A DNA stretch of 5,989 nucleotides from Actinomycetes bacterium (GTDB taxonomy: Bacteria > Actinomycetota > Thermoleophilia > Gaiellales > Gaiellaceae). The notes under the pieces are model-generated. The model was not told the origin of the DNA, did no database searches, and worked only from the letters and a program-made list of their open reading frames with translations. The translations under genes and the position numbers were made by a program. The DNA lies in NCBI GenBank assembly GCA_030624785.1, contig JAUXJK010000138.1, positions 1 through 5,989 on the forward strand, in the 5' to 3' direction. This document shows, in pieces, positions 1 through 5,393 of this stretch. Within the stretch, counting starts at the first letter, position 1; each line of letters opens with the position of its first letter.

Positions 1-87
1 AACCTCGACTCCCCTCCAGACGCCGGCGTTATCGCTGAACTCGAAGCCGTGCCAGCAGTGATCAAAGCCATGGTCGTCGAGCTCTAA
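1..87 (+). CDS. 3' end of a probable D-3-phosphoglycerate dehydrogenase (C-terminal ACT domain)
   Basis: Frame 1 is open from the window edge to the TAA at 85-87 and gives 28 residues beginning NLDSPPDAGVIAELEAV and ending in VVEL. The pattern is an 'N(L/V)DSP' strand, then a short helix of the type 'xxVIAELxAVPAV', then a final hydrophobic strand that stops immediately. It resembles the last beta-alpha-beta unit of the ACT domain that closes SerA proteins and binds serine in many of them. SerA oxidises 3-phosphoglycerate in the first step of serine synthesis. Only this tail is visible, so the assignment rests on resemblance of about 28 residues; another ACT-domain protein would look the same. 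The next gene starts 92 bases downstream on the same strand, so read-through transcription is possible. Confidence 0.45.
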   Translation, partial: NLDSPPDAGVIAELEAVPAVIKAMVVEL

Positions 88-167
88 CCCGGGGCCGGGA
101 AGACCTGCCAGCCTGGCCGCGACTACGACGAGCCTGGAAGTCGGGCAGAATGCGTGATGACGAGACC

Positions 168-173
168 GAGGAG
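168..173 (+). promoter_or_regulatory. Ribosome binding site that decides the monooxygenase start
   Basis: GAGGAG lies six bases before the ATG at 180. The earlier in-frame ATG at 150 has only GGAAG (136-140), nine bases upstream, and would add ten charged residues ahead of the conserved N-terminus. The site therefore favours a start at 180. Confidence 0.6.
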
Positions 174-179
174 TCCTGC

Positions 180-1814
180 ATGGCGCACACAAACGCAAGC
201 CCGCGAACGAACGGCAAGGCCGAAGGCGGCGAGTTCGATGCAATTGTCGTCGGTGCCGGACTGTCAGGGGTCTACCTGCTGCATCGGCTCCGGGAGCTCG
301 GGCTATCTGTTCGTGTTCTCGAGGCCGGCACGGACGTTGGCGGCACCTGGTACTGGAACTGCTATCCCGGTGCCCGGTGCGATACAGAGAGCATGTTCTA
401 CGCCTACTCGTGGCCGACCGAGCTGCGCCAGAAGTGGACGTGGACGTCGCGCTACCCAGATCAGGGCGAGATCCAGGGATACATCAGCCATGTCACCGAT
501 GAGTTTGATCTGCGTAAGGACATCCAGTTCGAGACACGAGTAGCTGGCGCGACCTTCGACGAGGCGGCGAATCGGTGGGCGATCACAACAGAACAAGGCG
601 AGACGTTCTCCGCACGTTTTTGCGTCATGGCCACGGGCTGCATAACCAAGCCCAACCTGCCGGACTGGCCCGGCGTTGAGAGCTTCGCGGGAGACACCTA
701 CCACACGGCCCGCTGGCCAAAGGACGACGTCGACTTTACCGGCAAGCGAGTCGCCGTGATTGGCACTGGCTCCACGGGAATCCAGGCAATTCCGATCATC
801 GCGAAACACGCGGAGCAGCTCACGGTATTCCAGCGCACACCGAACTACGCCATTCCAGCCTGGAATGGGCCCCTCGACCCTGAATACGAGCGTGAGATCA
901 AGGACAACTACGACAAGTACTGGGACATGGCGCGCTGGTCATCCACCGGGCTGATGTACGAGATCCGCGATCGCTCGATCTTCGATGACACCGACGATGT
1001 ACGGGAGCGGGAGTTCGAGGATCGATGGCAGCAGGGTGGATTCTCATTTCTGTTCGCCTACAAGGACATCCTTACGGACAGAAATGCCAACGAGCTCGTC
1101 GCGGAGTTCGTGCGCAACAAGATTCGAGGCAGGGTCGACGATCCCGAGATCGCTGAGTTGCTTTGCCCGAACACGCACCCCTTCGCAAGCAAGCGCCTGT
1201 GCGTCGACACCAACTACTACGAGACCTACAACCGCGACAACGTAGCGCTCGTCAACGTTCGCGGAACACCGATCGAGGAGATGACATCGACCGGCCTTCG
1301 AACGTCTGAAGAGAGCTATGAGTTCGACGCAATCGTCTTCGCGACCGGCTTCGACAGCATGACGGGAGCTCTCTTCAACATCGACATCAGCGGTCGATCC
1401 GGTGAGAAGCTCAAGGAGAAATGGGCAGATGGCCCCCGCACCTACCTCGGCCTTGGCACCGCCGGCTTCCCGAATCTCTTCACAATTACCGGGCCGGGCA
1501 GCCCATCGGTGATCAGCAACATGATGACGTCCATCGAGCAGCACGTCGACTGGGTTAGCGACTGCATCGAGCACCTCGTGCGGGAGGGAATGCAAACGAT
1601 CGAGCCACGTGTGGACGCCGAGGACGACTGGGTCGAGCACGTCAACGAGGTCGCCAATACGACGCTTTTCCCGGAAGCGGACTCGTGGTACACCGGCGCG
1701 AACGTGCCCGGCAAGCCGCGGATATTCACGCCCTACGTGGGTGGTGTCGGCACCTATCGAAAGAAATGCGACGAGGTAGCTGCGAACGGATACGAAGGCT
1801 TCGTCCTCGCGTAG
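180..1814 (+). CDS. Type I Baeyer-Villiger monooxygenase (cyclohexanone monooxygenase-like)
   Basis: This 544-residue flavoprotein should insert one oxygen atom of O2 next to a ketone carbonyl, giving an ester or lactone, using FAD and NADPH in the cytoplasm. The motifs, numbered from the ATG at 180, are as follows. The FAD Rossmann motif GAGLSG is at 25-30. The second family motif, GGTWYWNCYPGARCD, is at 54-68 and includes the active-site Asp68. The Baeyer-Villiger fingerprint FAGDTYHTARWP is at 169-180 and matches FxGxxxHxxxW exactly. The NADPH Rossmann motif GTGSTG is at 195-200. The ATGF motif is at 388-391. Arg339, in KRLCVDTNYY, aligns with the catalytic Arg327 of cyclohexanone monooxygenase. 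Trp503, in SWYTGANVPGKP, aligns with the mobile-loop Trp. Length and motif order match cyclohexanone, cyclopentadecanone and steroid monooxygenases, and nothing is missing. The substrate cannot be read from the sequence. An in-frame ATG at 150 has a weaker ribosome binding site. Confidence 0.95.
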   Translation: MAHTNASPRTNGKAEGGEFDAIVVGAGLSGVYLLHRLRELGLSVRVLEAGTDVGGTWYWNCYPGARCDTESMFYAYSWPTELRQKWTWTSRYPDQGEIQGYISHVTDEFDLRKDIQFETRVAGATFDEAANRWAITTEQGETFSARFCVMATGCITKPNLPDWPGVESFAGDTYHTARWPKDDVDFTGKRVAVIGTGSTGIQAIPIIAKHAEQLTVFQRTPNYAIPAWNGPLDPEYEREIKDNYDKYWDMARWSSTGLMYEIRDRSIFDDTDDVREREFEDRWQQGGFSFLFAYKDILTDRNANELVAEFVRNKIRGRVDDPEIAELLCPNTHPFASKRLCVDTNYYETYNRDNVALVNVRGTPIEEMTSTGLRTSEESYEFDAIVFATGFDSMTGALFNIDISGRSGEKLKEKWADGPRTYLGLGTAGFPNLFTITGPGSPSVISNMMTSIEQHVDWVSDCIEHLVREGMQTIEPRVDAEDDWVEHVNEVANTTLFPEADSWYTGANVPGKPRIFTPYVGGVGTYRKKCDEVAANGYEGFVLA

Positions 1815-1832
1815 CTCCGAGAACTGGCAACG

Positions 1833-2315
1833 GTGTCTCGGCTCACTCTCCTCGCCGTCTTCGTCGCGCTAGCCGCAAGTGCGTGCGACGGCAGCGGCCG
1901 CGGCACCAGCTCCGACGAGGTACCAGCGTCGCCTCGAGCTTCTTCGGAAGCAGCGGAGCGTGAGGAGCCGGCCCCGAGTGATGCCACCGAAGACGCCCAG
2001 GACTTTCCCGAGGTTGTCGCCGCCGCAGTGCGTCGTGCAAATGACAACACCATTAGCTTCGACGTCACCGTCAACTCGCCCTACGACAGCCCACAGCGAT
2101 ACGCGGACGCGTGGCGCATCATTGGAAGCGACGGCACGGTCTACGGTATTCGCGAGCTACTCCACGACCATGCGGGCGAGCAGCCGTTTACGCGATCGCT
2201 GCACGGAGTCGAGATTCCGAACCGAGTCGAGTCCGTGACCGTCGAAGCTCGCGATCTCGCTAACGGCTGGGGCGGTACAACGGTCGACGTCAAACTCCCG
2301 CCGCCGACGCAGTAG
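1833..2315 (+). CDS. Small predicted lipoprotein, conserved hypothetical
   Basis: The product is 160 residues from a GTG start. Residues 1-17 form a signal peptide (MSRLTLLAVFVALAASA) with Cys18 in a lipobox-like LAASAC, so it is probably lipidated and tethered outside the membrane. Residues 19-65 are low-complexity, rich in Ser, Ala, Glu and Pro, as expected of a linker. Residues from about 70 to 160 form the folded part, rich in predicted beta strands, with segments such as YADAWRIIGSDGTVYG, HDHAGEQPFTRSL and VTVEARDLANGWGG. I recall similar sequences in proteins annotated as hypothetical, with no known function; a small beta-sandwich is plausible. The start follows the monooxygenase stop by 18 bases and has only a weak GAGA upstream, so it is probably expressed from the same transcript. 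The start is fixed mainly by the need for the signal peptide. Confidence 0.8.
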   Translation: MSRLTLLAVFVALAASACDGSGRGTSSDEVPASPRASSEAAEREEPAPSDATEDAQDFPEVVAAAVRRANDNTISFDVTVNSPYDSPQRYADAWRIIGSDGTVYGIRELLHDHAGEQPFTRSLHGVEIPNRVESVTVEARDLANGWGGTTVDVKLPPPTQ

Positions 2316-2364
2316 AAGCGGCTGCAGGCTACGGGCCCGCACTCGAAGGCGGCGTCGGTGGCGA

Positions 2365-3639
2365 CTAGGGGTGGCCGACAGTGTCGAGCTCTGCGGGAGC
2401 CGACTCTGCCACCGGCTGCATCGTGACGAGCCGAGTCCATACGTCGCTCAGAGCGCTCACGAGCTCATCCACCTCTCGCTCCGTGTGTCTCGGTGTTGGG
2501 CAGAGCCGCAGCCGCTCGGTGCCGCGTGGGACAGTGGGATAGTTGATCGGTTGCACATAGACACCGTGCGTGAACATCAGGTCGCGAGAAACCTGTTCGC
2601 AGACAATCGGATCTCCCACCAGGACGGGAACGATGTGCGATTCCGAACTCATTACGGGAAGTTGAGCTTCGGCGAGAAGTCTCTTTAGGCGTGAGGCGCG
2701 TTGTTGAAGCAACTCGCGATCGGGCGCACCTTGCCAGCGCACATGGCGAACACTGGCGGTCGCCGCGGCCGCAAGAGCCGGCGGAAGAGACGTCGTGAAG
2801 ATGAACGCCCGCGCATTCGAGCGGACGAAGTCGATCAGATGAGACGATGCGGCGATGTAGCCGCCCATCACGCCGAACCCCTTCGCGAGGCTTCCTTGAA
2901 TCACATCGACGCGATCGGACTGCCCGTCGCGTTCGGCGATACCGGCACCGCTCTCGCCATACATGCCGACCGCATGGACCTCGTCAAGGTAGGTCAACGC
3001 GCCGTAGCGCTGGGCGAGATCGCAGATTTCTTTGGTTGGAGCGATATCTCCTTCCATTGAGTAGATCGCCTCGAAGACCACGATCTTTGGTACGTCCAGG
3101 GGTATCGAAGCAAGCTGCCCCTCGAGTTCGTCCATGTCGCTGTGGCGAAAGATTCGCTTCTCGGCTCGGCTGTGTTGGATGCCGGCGATGATCGATGCGT
3201 GATTTCGCTCATCCGAGAGAACTACACACCCGGGCAGGCCCGAGGCGAGGCTCGAGAGGGCTGCGTCATTTGCAACGTAGCCCGATGTAAACACCAGCGC
3301 CGCATCCTTCGCATGAAGGCTCGCGAGCTCGCGCTCGAGCTCGACGTGGTCAGTGCTGGTCCCGGAAATGTTTCGAGTTCCGCCAGAACCCGCGCCGGCC
3401 GTACGCACTGCCTTCTCCATGGCCTCGAGAACAACCGGATGCTCGCCCATGCCCAGGTAGTCGTTGCTACACCAGACCACCGTGTCCTGTCGGACACCCG
3501 GTTCGTCGATCCACGGGCCGGGTACCCGCGTAGCGTGCGGAAATTCGACCCCATGACGATCTAGCTCTACGAATGTGCGATAGCGGCCTTCGGCCTTGAG
3601 CTCCGCGATAGCGGAGGCAAAAACCGAGTCGTAGTTCAT
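2365..3639 (-). CDS. hemA: 5-aminolevulinate synthase (ALAS, Shemin pathway)
   Basis: This 424-residue PLP enzyme condenses glycine and succinyl-CoA to 5-aminolevulinate, the first tetrapyrrole precursor. Numbered from the ATG at 3639, the markers are: SNDYLGMGEHP (58-68); GSGGTRNISGT (84-94), with the glycine-specificity Thr88; NHASII (146-151); YSMEGD (193-198); YLDEVHAVG (217-225), with the cofactor residues Asp219 and His222; GSLAKGFG, with Lys253 forming the PLP Schiff base; FIFTTSLPP (279-287); SHIVPVLVGDP (334-344); and YVQPINYPTVPRGTERLR (361-378). SLAK and the QPINYPTVPRGTERLR block mark ALAS rather than 2-amino-3-ketobutyrate CoA ligase or 8-amino-7-oxononanoate synthase. The start at 3639 gives the family's usual beginning, MNYDxxFxxAxxxLKAEGRYR. 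An in-frame ATG at 3660 would add seven residues but has no ribosome binding site. AGGAG lies only two bases before the chosen ATG and AGAGGG twelve bases before it, so the exact start is not certain. No partner genes for C5N-unit biosynthesis are visible. Confidence 0.96.
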   Translation of the reverse strand: MNYDSVFASAIAELKAEGRYRTFVELDRHGVEFPHATRVPGPWIDEPGVRQDTVVWCSNDYLGMGEHPVVLEAMEKAVRTAGAGSGGTRNISGTSTDHVELERELASLHAKDAALVFTSGYVANDAALSSLASGLPGCVVLSDERNHASIIAGIQHSRAEKRIFRHSDMDELEGQLASIPLDVPKIVVFEAIYSMEGDIAPTKEICDLAQRYGALTYLDEVHAVGMYGESGAGIAERDGQSDRVDVIQGSLAKGFGVMGGYIAASSHLIDFVRSNARAFIFTTSLPPALAAAATASVRHVRWQGAPDRELLQQRASRLKRLLAEAQLPVMSSESHIVPVLVGDPIVCEQVSRDLMFTHGVYVQPINYPTVPRGTERLRLCPTPRHTEREVDELVSALSDVWTRLVTMQPVAESAPAELDTVGHP

Positions 3640-3800
3640 CACTCCTGCACACCCTCTCATCGCGCCGACGTGCGGCGCGATCTCCGGCCCGCACGCGCCC
3701 CGCGCACCCGTCGGCCAACAAAGTTCAGGGTAGCGAGATAGCGAGCCCAGCGCGAGCTAGAACTGTCACGGCTCGGGAGCGGGAACTAGGCGGCGAATAC
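3640..3800. other. Intergenic stretch upstream of hemA
   Basis: This part of the gap should contain the hemA promoter on the minus strand. I see GTGACA and TATCTC on that strand between about 3770 and 3735, but their 23-base spacing is too long for a standard -35/-10 pair, so I do not call a promoter. No short ORF with a ribosome binding site is present. The only clear structure is the hairpin at 3661-3679. Confidence 0.5.
3661..3679 (-). promoter_or_regulatory. Seven-base-pair hairpin in the hemA leader
   Basis: CGCGCCG (3661-3667) and CGGCGCG (3673-3679) are perfect inverse complements around the loop ACGTG. In hemA mRNA the stem would end right against the alternative ATG at 3660 and 21 bases before the preferred ATG at 3639. 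It could influence ribosome loading, but GC-rich DNA yields such stems by chance. A regulatory role is only a possibility. Confidence 0.3.
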
Positions 3801-3830
3801 ACGGGAGGCCCGCCTAAGCGAGCCTCCCGT
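3801..3830 (-). terminator. Strong hairpin, probable terminator of the small peptide gene
   Basis: ACGGGAGGC (3801-3809) pairs perfectly with GCCTCCCGT (3822-3830). After one C-A mismatch, three more pairs close a CTAA loop (3814-3817 on the plus strand). On the minus strand the hairpin begins 21 bases after the stop codon of the 31-codon gene. No T-run follows, which is common for terminators in high-GC actinobacteria. It also separates that gene from hemA downstream. Since the neighbouring large genes diverge around this region, a terminator here makes sense only if a short transcript ends here. Confidence 0.65.
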
Positions 3831-3851
3831 TCGAATTGGAACCCGAACCGA

Positions 3852-3947
3852 CTATGGCCCCCAGCGGATGGACCCAGCAAGAGCTGCAACCGTCCCCGCC
3901 ACGGTGAGTAGCAAGGTGAACCTCTTCGACGCGACAAGTCGCCACAT
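3852..3947 (-). CDS. Short hydrophobic peptide, 31 residues, secreted or single-pass membrane
   Basis: The gene runs from the ATG at 3947-3945 to the TAG at 3854-3852. Residues 1-9 are MWRLVASKR, a basic n-region. Residues 10-24 are FTLLLTVAGTVAALA, a hydrophobic core. Residues 25-31 are GSIRWGP. Ala22-Leu23-Ala24 fits the AxA rule for signal peptidase I, so cleavage could release the heptapeptide GSIRWGP; otherwise the product is a single-span membrane protein with a short outer tail. Support for a real gene is an eight-base anti-Shine-Dalgarno match (AAAGGAGG) eight bases before the ATG, and a strong hairpin 21 bases after the stop. The XRE-TPR regulator is divergent, with the start codons 81 bases apart, which suggests a regulatory link. 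I do not recognise a named family. Function is unknown; a signalling peptide is inference. The gene is short enough to be missed by routine gene calling. Confidence 0.72.
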   Translation of the reverse strand: MWRLVASKRFTLLLTVAGTVAALAGSIRWGP

Positions 3948-3955
3948 ATGTCTGT

Positions 3956-3963
3956 CCTCCTTT
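3956..3963 (-). promoter_or_regulatory. Strong ribosome binding site of the 31-codon peptide gene
   Basis: Read on the minus strand the bases are AAAGGAGG, a full complement of the 16S rRNA 3' end, followed by eight bases and then ATG. It is the best ribosome binding site in the window and is the main reason to believe the small gene. It also argues against the regulator's coding region extending left to the ATG at 3948. Confidence 0.75.
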
Positions 3964-4014
3964 GTGACTTTGGTCGCGGAGATGATCCCCCTGGCATCGG
4001 ACGACGCGACTCAC

Positions 4015-4020
4015 AGGGAG
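4015..4020 (+). promoter_or_regulatory. Ribosome binding site that decides the regulator start (TTG)
   Basis: AGGGAG lies eight bases before the TTG at 4029. The in-frame ATG codons at 4053 and 4065 have no comparable site, and the ATG at 3948 lies opposite the peptide gene's ribosome binding site. This makes TTG at 4029 the most likely start. Confidence 0.6.
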
Positions 4021-4028
4021 TTCGCGAC

Positions 4029-5393
4029 TTGACGAAAGACACCGATCGCGCGATGATTCTGTCCATGCCTCAGCCCGACGAGGAGACGATTGGCCAGCGG
4101 CTGCGTCGCGTTCGTCGCGAACGCGGGCTCTCCCAGGCTGAGCTGAGCGGTGACGGTGTATCGACGAGCTACGTCTCCTATCTCGAGCGCGACCGCCGCG
4201 GTGCCTCGCACAAAGCTCTGCGAGTGCTCGGCAACAAACTCGGCGTGAGCGCCGAATATTTGGAGACCGGCGAGACCACAAGCGGACGAGACACGTCGCT
4301 GTTGGATGCCGAGCTCGAACTTCGGCTCGGGAGTGTCGAAGCCGCGGTTCCGAGATTTGAAGAGGCACTCGAACACGCCCGGGCACTCGGGGACACGCAA
4401 ACTGCGACGCGCGCCGTTTCCGGGCTCATCTTGTCCGCGGCCGCGCTCGGTGATCATGCTGGAGCCGTCGAGCGTTTTGAACGTGCTCCAGCTGCGTCGC
4501 GACCGGGTGTCGCGATCCGGCCCGCGCTCTATGCAACCGTGGCGCGATCGCTAGCCGCGCTCGGCCGTACCACCGAGGCCATCTCGCTCCTTCAGGCGTC
4601 TCTTGAAGAGATCACAGCAAGCGACATCGTCGACGACGCCCTCTACGTGCGGTTCGCAGTCGACCTCAGCTACGCACACAGTGACTGCGGCAACCTCTCA
4701 GCCGCGCATCAGATCCTTGCCGACGCGATCCAGCGTGCGGATGGATTGAGCGATCCGTACTCACGAATTCGCCTCTACTGGTCGCTCGGACGGCTGAGTG
4801 ACATCGACGGTTCGCCGGACGTGGCCGCGGCGTACTTCAAACGCGCGATCACCCTCCTCGAAGGGACGGAGGATCACTTCTACCTTGCCTCTGCCCACGA
4901 AGCCCTGGCCTGCGCGCTCCTCGACCAGAGTGACCCGGACGCTGCTCTTCAGCACCTCGATGCCGCGGAGGAGCTCTACCGCAGGAGTGGGGCTCCTGCG
5001 CACATCACCAGCTTGACCGTCGAGCGCGCCCGTCACGCAGTGGACCTCGGCGAGCTCGAACGAGCCAAGACTCTTGCCCTCGGCGCGCTGGACGAACTCG
5101 ACGCCGGCGCCGTCGATCCAGACGATGCCGGAACCTGTTGGCGAACCCTCGCCAGAGTCTATGCCGAGCTCGGAGAGACCGACCTCGCCGACCATTGTTT
5201 CACCAGATCAATCGAATCGCTCGAAGTCAGCGCGCCGGTGAAGTACCTCGCTGACACCCTGCACGCATACGCTGAATTTCTGAACACACAGGGCAAGCAC
5301 GCTGAAGCCTACGAGACACTCAAGCGGGCCAATGGCCTCACGCGCGGTCAGTCCGGGGAGCGCTCCGCCGCGCCTGCGCCGCAGAACGACTAG
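4029..5393 (+). CDS. XRE-family helix-turn-helix regulator with C-terminal TPR domain
   Basis: From the TTG at 4029 the protein has 454 residues. Residues 21-77 form an XRE/Cro-type DNA-binding domain: IGQRLRRVRRERGLSQAEL leads into the recognition region STSYVSYLERDRRG, then the closing helices to GVSAEYLETG. Residues from about 92 to 437 are a series of roughly nine TPR-like helical pairs, for example AAYFKRAITLLEG, ALQHLDAAEELYRRSG and AEAYETLKRANGL, with short acidic or Gly-rich turns. The last 15 residues are disordered. No catalytic domain is present. TPR solenoids attached to XRE domains usually sense a ligand or partner; in RRNPP proteins the ligand is a short peptide. This protein is longer than Rgg or PlcR (about 280-310 residues) and I cannot show homology to them beyond the architecture. 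A divergent 31-codon peptide gene lies upstream, and the stop codon overlaps that of the convergent flavoprotein gene. The DNA target and ligand are unknown. Confidence 0.92.
   Translation: MTKDTDRAMILSMPQPDEETIGQRLRRVRRERGLSQAELSGDGVSTSYVSYLERDRRGASHKALRVLGNKLGVSAEYLETGETTSGRDTSLLDAELELRLGSVEAAVPRFEEALEHARALGDTQTATRAVSGLILSAAALGDHAGAVERFERAPAASRPGVAIRPALYATVARSLAALGRTTEAISLLQASLEEITASDIVDDALYVRFAVDLSYAHSDCGNLSAAHQILADAIQRADGLSDPYSRIRLYWSLGRLSDIDGSPDVAAAYFKRAITLLEGTEDHFYLASAHEALACALLDQSDPDAALQHLDAAEELYRRSGAPAHITSLTVERARHAVDLGELERAKTLALGALDELDAGAVDPDDAGTCWRTLARVYAELGETDLADHCFTRSIESLEVSAPVKYLADTLHAYAEFLNTQGKHAEAYETLKRANGLTRGQSGERSAAPAPQND

Larger units (their letters stand above)
3948..4028. 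promoter_or_regulatory. Divergent leader region between the peptide gene and the regulator
   Basis: These 81 bases separate the two start codons. They contain the ribosome binding sites of both genes, on opposite strands. The peptide promoter must therefore lie at or beyond the start of the regulator, so the two transcripts probably overlap at their 5' ends. CGCGAC or its inverse occurs at 3973-3978, 4005-4010 and 4023-4028, with another copy at 3930-3935 inside the peptide gene. These are possible operator half-sites but could be chance in GC-rich DNA. I see no convincing -35/-10 pair on either strand. Confidence 0.4.

Noticed and set aside
93..118. Imperfect seven-pair stem (with one G-T pair) after the first gene, a possible terminator
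   Set aside because: The loop is 12 bases, there is no T-run and such stems are frequent in GC-rich DNA; not strong enough to call.
1044..1640. 198-codon open frame on the minus strand inside the monooxygenase gene
   Set aside because: It lies opposite a gene with every family motif intact, and its translation shows no domain; a shadow frame of GC-rich coding DNA.
2316..2364. Bidirectional terminator between the lipoprotein and hemA
   Set aside because: Only the short palindrome CGGGCCCG is present; no extended stem or T-run is visible.
2365..3639. Possibility that this is 2-amino-3-ketobutyrate CoA ligase or 8-amino-7-oxononanoate synthase
   Set aside because: The active-site context SLAK and the C-terminal block QPINYPTVPRGTERLR are specific to 5-aminolevulinate synthase.
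2365..3639. Assigning the ALAS to a C5N secondary-metabolite cluster
   Set aside because: No acyl-CoA ligase, amide synthetase or polyketide gene is in the window, so the link cannot be supported.
3725..4066. 113-codon open frame on the minus strand across the divergent intergenic region
   Set aside because: Low-complexity Arg/Ser/Pro-rich translation with no ribosome binding site. The 31-codon gene in another frame of the same strand has all the expected signals.
3814..4386. 190-codon open frame on the minus strand running from inside the regulator gene over the small peptide gene
   Set aside because: Arg-rich translation without recognisable features, opposite the conserved helix-turn-helix coding region; a shadow frame.
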